A stretch of DNA of 13,873 nt from Spirochaetes bacterium RBG_16_67_19. GTDB lineage: Bacteria > Spirochaetota > Spirochaetia > SZUA-6 > DRHE01. Location: contig MIBK01000123.1 of assembly GCA_001829505.1 (NCBI GenBank), positions 15,152 through 29,024 on the forward strand. Direction: 5' to 3'. Below are positions 1 to 6,900 of this stretch, piece by piece. Position 1 is the stretch's first letter. The number at the start of each line of letters is the position of its first letter. The notes below the pieces were generated by a model that ran no database searches, had not been told where the DNA came from, and was given only the letters and a program-made list of their open reading frames with translations. Position numbers and translations under genes: made by a program.

Positions 1-849
1 GGTGCGGAAACGGTCCTGCTTTTCGCGCTCGAACTCGTTCTGGAAAGCGGTGAGGAGCCGTTCCTTGTCCTGCAGCTTCCGCTCCCGGCTGACCGGAGAG
101 CCGTACACGCCCTCCAGGGCGCCGCGCAGGCCGCGCACCCGCTCCTCGAAAGCCCGCTCGTCGGCGATCTGGTCCAGCGCCTGCTGGTATTCACCGGACC
201 CTGTGCCCACGCTCCCGGCCAGCCAGTCCAGGGCCCCCCGCTCCCCCACGAAGGAGGCCAGCTCCTCGCTGAACTGCGTCTGCCCCTTCACGAAGAGCGT
301 GGCGTGGGTCTGCTCGTGGAGGATCAGGGAGGCCAGCTCGTAGGCGGTGTAATCGATCATGAAGGAGTACAGCGGATCGCGCGTGAAGCCCAGCGTGGAG
401 AAGGCGTCCACCGGACGGACCACGACATCCCAGCCCTCGCCGGCGAGGCGCGCCGCTTCCCGGTCGGCGTCGGCCCGCTCGTAGAAGCCCCGGTAGGGAA
501 GCATGCCCAGGAGCGGGTAGCGCCAGGTGAAGGGGGTGAAGGAGTCCGCCGCGCAGGCGGACACCACGCTCACCAGGTGGTCACGGTCCAGTTGCTTGTA
601 GCGGGCGAAGTTGCCGTTCCGCTTCAGCCCGATGTGCTCGAAGGCGTAGCGGCGGATATCCCCGGCCCGCAGCAGCAGGGCCCGCGTACGGGCGTCGGTC
701 CGCGGCGAAGCCAGCAGGGAGCGGGCCGACCGGGCTCCCATGCTGTCGCGCAGGAGGTATTTGCCCTGCTTGGCCAGGTAGCCCGCGGGGGTGGCGCAGC
801 CGCAGGCCAGCAGCGCCGAAGCGGCCAGGAGCAGGGCACGGATCCTCAT
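1..849 (-). CDS. Putative zinc aminopeptidase lipoprotein, DUF2265/PF10023 type (3' end outside window)
   Basis: The first 283 codons are present and the frame is open to the window edge, so the C-terminus is missing. The N-terminus is a short hydrophobic stretch (residues 4-15) running into LLACGC, a lipobox-like site with C16 or C18 as the possible lipidated cysteine. The body matches the predicted aminopeptidase family I know as DUF2265: GYLAKQGKYLL near residue 23, PYRGFYE near 118, AFSTLGFTRDPL at 149-160, then a zinc-binding HEQTH at 178-182 and FSEELASF at 193-200, which supplies the likely third-ligand glutamate. It would be membrane-anchored and act outside the cytoplasmic membrane; the natural substrate of the family is poorly known. 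ATG 849 is the only start that gives the signal sequence, although its Shine-Dalgarno is weak. The gene diverges from the GNAT gene at 949. Family assignment is confident; peptidase activity is inferred. Confidence 0.85.
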   Translation of the reverse strand, partial: MRIRALLLAASALLACGCATPAGYLAKQGKYLLRDSMGARSARSLLASPRTDARTRALLLRAGDIRRYAFEHIGLKRNGNFARYKQLDRDHLVSVVSACAADSFTPFTWRYPLLGMLPYRGFYERADADREAARLAGEGWDVVVRPVDAFSTLGFTRDPLYSFMIDYTAYELASLILHEQTHATLFVKGQTQFSEELASFVGERGALDWLAGSVGTGSGEYQQALDQIADERAFEERVRGLRGALEGVYGSPVSRERKLQDKERLLTAFQNEFEREKQDRFRT

Positions 850-948
850 GCCCCATCATAGGCGGGGAGGCGCCGGGGAGGGAAGACCGGCGGAAGGCAG
901 GCCCCATTCGCGGAGGTACTGAGTATCTTTGTCGAGGGAGGTGAGCCG

Positions 949-1251
949 ATGATCCGGGACTACGACCCTGCCCGCGACCGGCAGCAGCTCAGAGCCTGCG
1001 TTGTGGAGCTGCAGGAGTCCGAGCGCCGGCTGGAATCGACGCTGCCGGCCGGCGAAGCCATGGCCGACGACTACCTCGCCTTCCTGTTCCGGCGCTGCGC
1101 CGAGTCCTCCGGGCGCATCCTGGTGGCGGAGGTGGACCGGGTCGTGGCGGGCTTCGCGGGGGTGCTGGCCAGCAACCAGCCTGCGGGGAACCTGTATCGC
1201 TCGCTGGGCTTCCGCCTTTCTTCGGGCGACCGGCCTGAAGCGGACGCCTAG
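949..1251 (+). CDS. GNAT-family acetyltransferase with internal in-frame deletion (probably inactive)
   Basis: The 100-residue product has both ends of a GNAT N-acetyltransferase but not the middle. Residues 1-70 resemble the start of the fold: IRDYDPARD, helices, then GRILVAEVDRVVAGF as strands 2-3. This is followed at once by VLASNQPAGNLYRSLGF (72-88), which normally closes the fold after strand 5. The segment in between, about 50 residues with strand 4 and the R/Q-x-x-G-x-G/A acetyl-CoA pyrophosphate loop, is absent, whereas complete members are about 150 residues long. The frame is kept, so translation to the TAG at 1249-1251 is likely: GGAGGTGA at 937-944 lies 4 nt before the ATG. Loss of the cofactor site suggests a degenerating gene, and a function without acetyl transfer cannot be excluded. 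Its stop codon overlaps that of the convergent gene in the tetranucleotide CTAG (1248-1251). Confidence 0.7.
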   Translation: MIRDYDPARDRQQLRACVVELQESERRLESTLPAGEAMADDYLAFLFRRCAESSGRILVAEVDRVVAGFAGVLASNQPAGNLYRSLGFRLSSGDRPEADA

Positions 1252-2132
1252 GACAGCCAGCGGGCCGCGGCCTGCCGCAGCTCGGGGGCCATGCGCAGGG
1301 ACAGGCGCGCGCCGTTGGAGGCCACTTCCAGGTATTTCTCCCGGGCCCGCACGCGGGTGATGCGGGGGCGGGGGACGATGAAGGAATCCTCCCCGTAGTT
1401 GTGGGAGGCCTCCGGCGGATCGCACAGAAATAGCAGCTCGTGCGGGCTGACCACCAGCAGCTGGCCCCGCTCAATATCGTCGCGCCCGCTTTTCGGGGTC
1501 ATCGTGAAGCGGTAGGTCAGGGGAGCCTCTTCGCGGAAGCGCAGCTGCGGGCTGCGCAGGAGGCGCCGCCACTTGAGCGGCAGCTCCCCGGCCGGCGCCT
1601 CCTCGTGCGGCAGGGGCAGGGGCGAGCCGGCCAGCTTCCGGCGCAGCTCGAACAGGGCCGGCTTGAGGCTGGAGCGGGCCAGGGTGTTGTAGCGGATGGT
1701 CAGCCTTTCGGCGATGGAAAGGAAGCTGAGCCGGCCGTACAGCAGGATCGTGACGTCCTCGATGGCCGACAGCCTCTCCAGGGGGATCAGGACCTTCACC
1801 CCCGCCTGTGGTTTCTCCGTCCACAGTCCGACCGCCCGGGTACCCAGGCCCAGCACGCTGGCCGGGGAAATCACCTTCTGCTCCCCGTGTCCGGTGGCCC
1901 GCACGGCCATGGGGATAAGCAGGAGCTGGTGCAGCCCCGCCAAGCCGCAGCTGGCGTTGAGGGCTTCCAACGCCCCCGGCGGAACCTCCTGCTCCCGGCG
2001 GGGCAGGCGCGGAAAAACGTCATAGATCCCCCGGTAGTAGCCGCCGCCTTCGCTTTCGCTGTATTCCAGCTCCCAGCTTTCGGCGGGATCGGACGGCCGC
2101 CGGGTGGAGAAACGCCCGGTGATCGCCGGCAT
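1248..2132 (-). CDS. Conserved-looking cytoplasmic protein of unknown function, last gene of the sugar-uptake operon
   Basis: This is a 294-residue protein that I do not recognise. It has no signal peptide, membrane segment or cysteine-based metal site, so it should be cytoplasmic or peripheral. Two regions look like beta-rich PH-like modules: residues 85-168 (VISPASVLGLGTRAVGLWTE, then LIPLERLSAIEDV, a strand and a helix FELRRKL), and 208-293 (GQLLVVSPHELLFL, ITRVRAREKYLEVAS, then a closing helix). The shared pattern of strands, a 'to-the-rule' turn and a final amphipathic helix suggests a duplicated domain, but this is inference from the pattern alone. The ATG at 2132 is preceded by GGGAGA at about 6 nt and lies 16 nt after the yjfF stop, so it is probably co-transcribed and translated with the importer. 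Its role in sugar uptake, if any, is unknown. Confidence 0.75.
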   Translation of the reverse strand: MPAITGRFSTRRPSDPAESWELEYSESEGGGYYRGIYDVFPRLPRREQEVPPGALEALNASCGLAGLHQLLLIPMAVRATGHGEQKVISPASVLGLGTRAVGLWTEKPQAGVKVLIPLERLSAIEDVTILLYGRLSFLSIAERLTIRYNTLARSSLKPALFELRRKLAGSPLPLPHEEAPAGELPLKWRRLLRSPQLRFREEAPLTYRFTMTPKSGRDDIERGQLLVVSPHELLFLCDPPEASHNYGEDSFIVPRPRITRVRAREKYLEVASNGARLSLRMAPELRQAAARWLS

Positions 2133-2148
2133 CAGAGTCTCCCGCCGC

Positions 2149-3153
2149 TCATGAGGATGCCTGGGCCTTGGGGGCCTGCTTGGCCCGCTCTCTGGCCAAG
2201 GCCGCGCTCTTGCCTGTTTCGAAGATCCGCTGCAGCAGGCAGAACACGAACACCAGGAAGCCGATCACGATCCGCGTCCACCAGGAGTTGAGGGTGCCCT
2301 GGAACACGATGAGCACCTGGATGATCCCGTAGACCAGCCCCCCCAGCACCGTGCCCAGGAGATTGCCCACCCCGCCGGTGAGCAGGGTGCCGCCGATCAC
2401 CACCGTGGCGATGGCGTCCAGCTCCATGCCCTTGCCGTGCAGGGCGTAGCCGGAGAGGGTGTAGAAGGTGAACACGATCCCGGCCAGCGCCGAGCAGAAG
2501 CCGCTCAGGGCGTAGATGGCGATCTTGGTGTGATTCACCGGAAGGCCCATCAGCACCGCGGACTGCTCGTTGCCGCCGATGGCGTACACGTTGCGCCCGA
2601 AGCGGGTGTAGCGCATCACGAACAGCCCGGCCAGCACCACGGCCACGGCGATGAACACGCTGGGGGAGACGAAGTTGTTGCCGATCAGATTGACCGTGGC
2701 GTGCGCCGCGCCCTTCCAGAACTCGTTGGTGATGGCGATGGTGTCGATGCTCACCACGTAGCACAGGCCGCGCGCCAGGTACAGCCCGGCCAGGGTGATG
2801 ATGAAGGGGGGCAGGTTGAAGGTCTGGATCAGGTAGCCCATGAACAGGCCCAGGGCCGTGCCCATGGCCAGCACGATGGGGATCACCAGGACCGGACTCA
2901 GGTGAGATTTTGCCAGGAGGCTGGAGGACACCATCGTGGAAAGAGCCAGGACGGAGCCCACCGACAGGTCGATGCCTCCGGAGACGATGACGAAGGTCAT
3001 TCCCACGGCCAGGATCAGCAGGTAGGAATTGTCGATGAACAGGTTCAGGAAGTTCTGCACGGAAAAGAAGCCGATGAAGGCGAGCGAGCCTCCCCCGAAC
3101 ATGATCAGGAAGAGGGCCAGGGTGACCAGGATGGGGAGGTTTCTGGCTTTCAT
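2149..3153 (-). CDS. yjfF: Sugar ABC transporter permease, YjfF type
   Basis: One of the two different membrane subunits of a YtfQRT-YjfF furanose importer, 334 residues, hydrophobic throughout with about 8-10 membrane segments. Hallmarks of the RbsC-like permease family are SGGIDLSVGSVLALS at 58-72 and the cytoplasmic coupling loop AIGGNEQSAVLMGL at 191-204, which docks on the ATPase. The family motif ELDAIATVVIGGTLLTGG follows at 244-261. In E. coli the pair YtfT/YjfF carries galactofuranose; related systems elsewhere take arabinose or fructose in furanose form, so the exact sugar cannot be read here. The start chosen is ATG 3153, which overlaps the ytfT stop in ATGA (3150-3153), implying coupled translation and equal amounts of the two permeases. 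An upstream extension in this frame would only read through ytfT in a shifted frame. Confidence 0.92.
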   Translation of the reverse strand: MKARNLPILVTLALFLIMFGGGSLAFIGFFSVQNFLNLFIDNSYLLILAVGMTFVIVSGGIDLSVGSVLALSTMVSSSLLAKSHLSPVLVIPIVLAMGTALGLFMGYLIQTFNLPPFIITLAGLYLARGLCYVVSIDTIAITNEFWKGAAHATVNLIGNNFVSPSVFIAVAVVLAGLFVMRYTRFGRNVYAIGGNEQSAVLMGLPVNHTKIAIYALSGFCSALAGIVFTFYTLSGYALHGKGMELDAIATVVIGGTLLTGGVGNLLGTVLGGLVYGIIQVLIVFQGTLNSWWTRIVIGFLVFVFCLLQRIFETGKSAALARERAKQAPKAQASS

Positions 3154-4172
3154 GCCGCCACCTCCCTGCGGGCGAACATCCCCGCCACCCGGGCCCGGAA
3201 GGTCTCCGACTGCAGCAGGCTGACCGCGTACACTACCAGGGCCTTGACCACCTGGGCGATCTCCGGCGCCACGTTGAAGGCGTAGATGGTGGTGGTCAGG
3301 GTCTGGATGATCAGGGCTCCCACCATGCTGCCCAGCAGGAAGAACCTGCCGCCGTTCAGGGAGGTGCCGCCCAGCACCACCGCCAGGATGGCGTCCAGCT
3401 CGGCGAGGTTTCCCGCGTTGTTGCCGTCCGCGCTCATCACCGTGGAGCAGACGACGAGGCCGGACACCCCGGCGCAGAGGCCGCTGAAGGCGTAGCACCA
3501 GAACAGGATGCCCCGGGCGTTGATGCCGGCGAAGCGGGTCGCCTTGGGGTTGATGCCCACCGCCTCGATGAACATGCCCACCGCCGTGCGGCGGGTCACC
3601 AGGTAGGTGGCCAGCAGCAGGAAGGCCACGATGTACAGGGAGAAGGGCAGGCCGAACAGGTAGCCCTGGCCCAGCAGGGCGAAGGGCTTGGCGTACAGCC
3701 AGATCACCATGGCGTTGGTGGTCACCATGGCGATGCCGCGGCCGGCCACGAACAGGATCAGGGTGGCGATGATGGGCTGCATGCCGATCCAGGAGACCAG
3801 CATGCCGTTCCACATGCCCGCCGCGATGCAGGCCACCAGCGCCGCGCCCATGGCGAAGGCGATGGGGTACTTGGGGTTGCCGGCCAGGTCCCCCCCGATC
3901 AGCATGGCCACGACTCCGGCGGAGATGGCCACCACCGAGCCCACCGAGATGTCGATGCCGTGCGTGGCGATGACCAGGGTCAGGCCGATGGCCAGGATCA
4001 TGATCGGAGCGCCGTTTTTCAATATGTCGATCAGGTTGCCGAACAGGTGGCCTTCCAGCATCTCGATGCGGAAGAAGTTGGGGGTGAAAAAGAGATTGAA
4101 GAGCATCAGGATGCCCAGGGTGATCAACGGCCAGATGATCTTGCTGCGGCTCAAACGCTTCCAGGCCAACAT
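3150..4172 (-). CDS. ytfT: Sugar ABC transporter permease, YtfT type
   Basis: Second permease of the importer, 340 residues, expected to pair with YjfF in the cytoplasmic membrane. After a short basic N-terminus (MLAWKRLSRSK) comes a first membrane span at about 12-30, then the family motif HGIDISVGSVVAIS at 71-84. The ATPase-contact loop AVGINPKATRFAGIN is at 204-218, and ELDAILAVVLGGTSLNGG at 258-275. The spacing of these elements is that of E. coli YtfT. ATG 4172 lies 2 nt beyond the ytfR stop codon (4175-4177), with a purine run (GGGGGG and AGGTAG) just before it, so translation is coupled to ytfR. It ends in the ATGA overlap with yjfF. Nothing is missing or unusual. Permease identity is firm; the substrate is inferred only from family and neighbours. 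Confidence 0.92.
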   Translation of the reverse strand: MLAWKRLSRSKIIWPLITLGILMLFNLFFTPNFFRIEMLEGHLFGNLIDILKNGAPIMILAIGLTLVIATHGIDISVGSVVAISAGVVAMLIGGDLAGNPKYPIAFAMGAALVACIAAGMWNGMLVSWIGMQPIIATLILFVAGRGIAMVTTNAMVIWLYAKPFALLGQGYLFGLPFSLYIVAFLLLATYLVTRRTAVGMFIEAVGINPKATRFAGINARGILFWCYAFSGLCAGVSGLVVCSTVMSADGNNAGNLAELDAILAVVLGGTSLNGGRFFLLGSMVGALIIQTLTTTIYAFNVAPEIAQVVKALVVYAVSLLQSETFRARVAGMFARREVAA

Positions 4173-4174
4173 GG

Positions 4175-5701
4175 CTACCTGCCCCCCGCGATCGTATGCA
4201 TGATGTTGCTCTCGCTCATCTGCTCGCCGCTCAACTCGGCGATCTTGACCTTGTCCTTCAGCACGGCCACCCGGGTGCTGCAGCGGATGACCTCCTCGAA
4301 CTCCGAGGAGATGAAGATCACCCCCATGCCCTGACGGCTCAGGTTCAGGATCAGCTCCATGATCTCCAGCTTGGCGCCCACGTCGATGCCGCGGGTGGGC
4401 TCGTCCAGGATGAGGATGATCGGGTTGGTGGCCAGCCAGCGGGCCAGCATCAGCTTCTGCTGGTTTCCTCCGGAGAGCTGCCCCGCCTCGTTGTTCGCGC
4501 CGGGGGTCTTGATGGCCAGGGATTTGATCAGCTCGTCGGCGATCTCCAGCTGCTTCTTCTTCGGGATGTAGCGGAAGGTGCCCTTCCTGCCCTGCAGGGC
4601 CAGGACGATGTTCTCGCGCACGGTGAGCTCGGCGAAAATGCCCTCGCTCTTCCTGTCCTCCGAGCAAAAGCCCATCCCGGCCAGCATGGCGCTGCGGGGG
4701 GCCTTGATGTTGGTTTTCCTGCCCTTGACGAGGATCTCCCCCTGGTTGGCGCTGTCGATCCCGAAGATCAGGCGGGCCATTTCCGTACGGCCGGAGCCCA
4801 ACAGGCCGGCCAGCCCCAGCACGTCCCCTTCATCCAGGCTGAGGCTGAAGGGGGCGATTGCGCCCCGCAAGCCCAGGTCCTTCACCGCCAGCAGGCTCCT
4901 GGCGTCCTGGCCGGCCTTCTGGCTCTCCTTCTTGCGATCTTCGCCGGCCATGGCGAAGCTGAACTCGGAAAGCTCCTTGCCCAGCATCCTGGCGATCAGG
5001 TCCAGCTTCGGCAGTGTTTCGGTCCTGTACTCCCCGACGAACTCGCCGTTTTTAAGTATGGTGATGCGATCCGAGATCCGGTAGGTCTGGTCCAGGAAGT
5101 GGGTGATGAACAGGATGGCCAGCCCGTCGTCGCGCAGCTTGCGGATGACCTTGAACAGCTGCTCCACTTCCGCCTCGTCCAGGCTGGAGGTCGGCTCGTC
5201 CAGGATCAGGATTCTGGAGGAGACGTCCAGCACGCGGACGATGGCCACCATCTGCTGGATGGCGATGGAATAGGAGGAGAGCATCTGGGTCACGTCCACG
5301 GAGACATTCAGCCTTTTCAGCGCTTCTACCGCCCGGCGGTTGAGCTGGCCCCAGTCGATCCGTCCGAGGCTCAGCGGCTGCCGGCCGACGAAGATGTTCT
5401 CGGCCACCGACAGGTTCGGGCAGAGGTTGATCTCCTGGTACACCGTGCTGATCCCCAGCTTCTGGGCGGCCAGGGGCGAATCCGGCCGGATCGGCCTGTC
5501 TTCCAGCAGCATTTCGCCGGAGTCCTGCTTGTATACGCCGGTGAGCACCTTGACCAGGGTGGACTTGCCCGCCCCGTTCTGCCCCATGATGGCGTGCACC
5601 TCGCCGGGGAACAGGCGGAAATCCACGTCGGACAGGGCCTTCACGCCGGGAAAGTGCTTGTTGATCTTCCGCATCTCGAGTATGGGAGTGCTTTCCGACA
5701 T
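4175..5701 (-). CDS. ytfR: Sugar ABC transporter ATP-binding protein with two ATPase domains, YtfR type
   Basis: A 508-residue duplicated ATPase that powers the importer, close to the 500 residues of E. coli YtfR. The first domain has Walker A GQNGAGKST (40-48), Q-loop Q89, a relaxed signature SSYSIAIQQ (142-150) as is usual in this subfamily, Walker B ILILDE (164-169) and switch histidine H201 in FITHFLDQ. The second domain has the degenerate Walker A GLLGSGRTE (299-307) typical of RbsA/YtfR proteins, a full signature LSGGNQQ (409-415) and Walker B ILILDEP. One ATP site is therefore probably non-hydrolytic, as in relatives. ATG 5701 is chosen because GAGGAGG (5710-5716) precedes it by about 8 nt and the product aligns with YtfR from residue 1. 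An in-frame ATG at 5725 also has a purine run upstream, but it overlaps a promoter-like -10. The gene lies 137 nt after ytfQ, across a strong hairpin. Confidence 0.95.
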   Translation of the reverse strand: MSESTPILEMRKINKHFPGVKALSDVDFRLFPGEVHAIMGQNGAGKSTLVKVLTGVYKQDSGEMLLEDRPIRPDSPLAAQKLGISTVYQEINLCPNLSVAENIFVGRQPLSLGRIDWGQLNRRAVEALKRLNVSVDVTQMLSSYSIAIQQMVAIVRVLDVSSRILILDEPTSSLDEAEVEQLFKVIRKLRDDGLAILFITHFLDQTYRISDRITILKNGEFVGEYRTETLPKLDLIARMLGKELSEFSFAMAGEDRKKESQKAGQDARSLLAVKDLGLRGAIAPFSLSLDEGDVLGLAGLLGSGRTEMARLIFGIDSANQGEILVKGRKTNIKAPRSAMLAGMGFCSEDRKSEGIFAELTVRENIVLALQGRKGTFRYIPKKKQLEIADELIKSLAIKTPGANNEAGQLSGGNQQKLMLARWLATNPIILILDEPTRGIDVGAKLEIMELILNLSRQGMGVIFISSEFEEVIRCSTRVAVLKDKVKIAELSGEQMSESNIMHTIAGGR

Positions 5702-5709
5702 GCCCCACG

Positions 5710-5716
5710 CCTCCTC
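5710..5716 (-). promoter_or_regulatory. Ribosome binding site deciding the ytfR start
   Basis: GAGGAGG on the minus strand, 8 nt before ATG 5701. It favours that start over the in-frame ATG at 5725, whose own upstream purines (AGGGAG) make a second but less likely choice. Confidence 0.6.
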
Positions 5717-5723
5717 GCCGGCC

Positions 5724-5752
5724 ATGATAGGCTCCCTGGGAACCGGAATCAA
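5724..5752 (-). promoter_or_regulatory. Promoter-like sequence in front of ytfR
   Basis: On the minus strand, -35 TTGATT (5747-5752), a 17-bp spacer and -10 TATCAT (5724-5729) give a good sigma70-type match. Transcription would start near 5717, leaving a leader of about 16 nt that contains the ytfR ribosome site. It lies immediately downstream of the hairpin at 5752-5782, so ytfR-ytfT-yjfF could be expressed partly independently of ytfQ. This is inference from sequence only. Confidence 0.4.
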
Positions 5753-5782
5753 GGCCGCCCCGGGAGAAATCCGGGGCGGCCT
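5752..5782 (-). promoter_or_regulatory. Perfect 12-bp hairpin between ytfQ and ytfR
   Basis: AGGCCGCCCCGG (5752-5763) and its exact complement CCGGGGCGGCCT (5771-5782) flank a 7-nt loop. In the minus-strand transcript it lies 57 nt after the ytfQ stop and has no U-tract behind it, so it is not a standard intrinsic terminator. In sugar importers, stems in this position often protect the binding-protein message and make it more abundant than the messages for ATPase and permeases. A smaller stem, ACGGC/GCCGT with a 5-nt loop, is at 5799-5813. Confidence 0.7.
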
Positions 5783-5838
5783 GTCGTAGCGGATTAATAC
5801 GGCAAATAGCCGTGACGCAGGACCGCCATAGCGGCAGG

Positions 5839-6813
5839 TCAGTACTGGCGGGTCGGCAGCGCCTCGGCGGCGTTGGTCTCGTCGAAGATTCCTTCGATCG
5901 TGTAGATCCGCGCGGGGAGCTTCTTGCCGTCTCTTAAGTCGCGCATGGCCAGCACGGCCTGGGGACCCAGCAGGGGGCTGCACTCGATGGAGGCGTTCAT
6001 CTCGCCGGCCACCATGGCCTCGAAAGCGCCTTTCACTGCGTCCACACCGACGATGATGATGTCCTTGCCGGGCTTCAGGCCGGCTTCCTTGATGGCCTGG
6101 ATGGCGCCCAGGGCCATCTGGTCGTTATGGGCGTACAGCACATCGATGTTCTTGTCGGCCTTCAGGAAGGCTTCCATGACCTGCTTGCCCTCCGAGCTGG
6201 TGAAGTTGCCGGTCTGGGAGCGGGTGATCTTCCAGTTGGCATGGCTCTTCAAGACGTTGGCGAAACCGGTCTTCCGCTCGATGGCGGGGGCCGAGCCGGT
6301 GGTGCCCTGCAGCTCCACGATGTTGATCGCCTTCTTGCCGTCGTCCAGACCCTTCTTCTTCAGGTAGTCAGCCAGCCATTCGCCGGCTTTCTCGCCTTCC
6401 TTGATGAAATCCGAGCCCATGATCGTCAGCCTGAGGCCGCGGTCTTCCTTGGCCACGTCCCGGTCGATCATGACCACGGGGATCCCGGCCCGCTTGGCCT
6501 CTTGCAGCACTGGGCCGTAGCCGGTTTCCACCAGGGCCGTGAACAGGATGGCGTTGACCCTGCGGGCGATAAACGAGCGTATTGCCTTGATCTGGTTCTC
6601 CTGCCGCTGCTGGGCATCGGAATAGATCAGGGTGAAGGTCGGGTCTTCCAGGAATGCGTTCTGGACGGAGATGGTATCGGCTGTGCGCCACTCCCTCTCC
6701 GAGCCGATCTGGGAGAAGCCGACCACCCAGTGCTTGGGCTGGGCGAAGGCGGCGACCGACAGCACCAGCAACACCGCCGCGACCAGAGCGAAGATCTTTC
6801 CCCATTTCTTCAT
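5839..6813 (-). CDS. ytfQ: Periplasmic sugar-binding protein of the ABC importer, YtfQ type
   Basis: A 324-residue exported binding protein that delivers sugar to the YtfT/YjfF channel. It has a signal peptide (KKWGK, hydrophobic core 7-22, AFA cut before Q25). Similarity to E. coli YtfQ, the galactofuranose-binding protein, is strong along the length: VGFSQIGSEREWR (31-43), QQRQENQIKAIRSF (68-81), the sugar-contact IDR (116-118), NIVELQGTTGSAPAIERKTGF (164-184), AHNDQM (228-233), GLKPGKDIIIVGVDA (245-259). The length matches the family. ATG 6813 has a near-perfect ribosome site, AAGGAGG at 6820-6826, 6 nt away, suggesting high translation. The C-terminal half of the lipoprotein encoded at 7679-9562 is a close paralogue, sharing for example ECSPLLGPQ and the C-terminal ALP(S/T)R(K/Q)Y. 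A furanose sugar is the best guess for ligand; arabinose, galactose or fructose cannot be told apart. Confidence 0.93.
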   Translation of the reverse strand: MKKWGKIFALVAAVLLVLSVAAFAQPKHWVVGFSQIGSEREWRTADTISVQNAFLEDPTFTLIYSDAQQRQENQIKAIRSFIARRVNAILFTALVETGYGPVLQEAKRAGIPVVMIDRDVAKEDRGLRLTIMGSDFIKEGEKAGEWLADYLKKKGLDDGKKAINIVELQGTTGSAPAIERKTGFANVLKSHANWKITRSQTGNFTSSEGKQVMEAFLKADKNIDVLYAHNDQMALGAIQAIKEAGLKPGKDIIIVGVDAVKGAFEAMVAGEMNASIECSPLLGPQAVLAMRDLRDGKKLPARIYTIEGIFDETNAAEALPTRQY

Positions 6814-6900
6814 CGAATGCCTCCTTGAAACTTTTCGCCTTATAGGCGATTACAGACATGATCCGCTTGCGCGTCTACGCGCCCACCTCCTTTCCCCCGG
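6814..6900 (-). promoter_or_regulatory. Leader region of ytfQ with small hairpins and an orphan anti-SD match
   Basis: Reading on the minus strand, GAAAGGAGGTG (6884-6894) is an extended match to the ribosomal anti-Shine-Dalgarno but has no start codon at usable distance. Next come a 5-bp stem with loop, GCGCG/CGCGC (6869-6882), and CGCC-TATAA-GGCG (6836-6848), then the true ytfQ ribosome site. The TATAAG inside the last stem resembles a -10 box, but I find no matching -35. Immediately upstream, CCCCGG/CCGGGG (6895-6909) folds around the stop codon of the preceding gene. The leader may be structured; function is not demonstrated. Confidence 0.35.

Noticed and set aside
3154..3813. N-terminal extension of yjfF to 3813
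   Set aside because: The extension only translates ytfT in another frame; the ATGA overlap at 3150-3153 is the natural start.
5752..5782. Intrinsic terminator after ytfQ
   Set aside because: The stem is perfect, but no U-rich run follows it in the transcript direction, so I describe it as a hairpin only.
4196..5797. A 533-codon open frame on the plus strand opposite ytfR
   Set aside because: It is a shadow of the ytfR codon pattern, with no domain and no fitting start site; ytfR itself is unmistakable.
5702..5983. Longer N-termini for ytfR starting at 5725 or further upstream
   Set aside because: The homology begins at the 5701 start, which has GAGGAGG at good distance; the 5725 start overlaps the candidate -10 box and the longer forms read through the intergenic hairpin.
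6368..6859. Minus-strand frame beginning MSVIAYKAKSFKEA in front of ytfQ
   Set aside because: It runs in a shifted frame through the ytfQ signal peptide and gives a random-looking product; the strong GAAAGGAGGTG is too far upstream (24 nt) to serve it.
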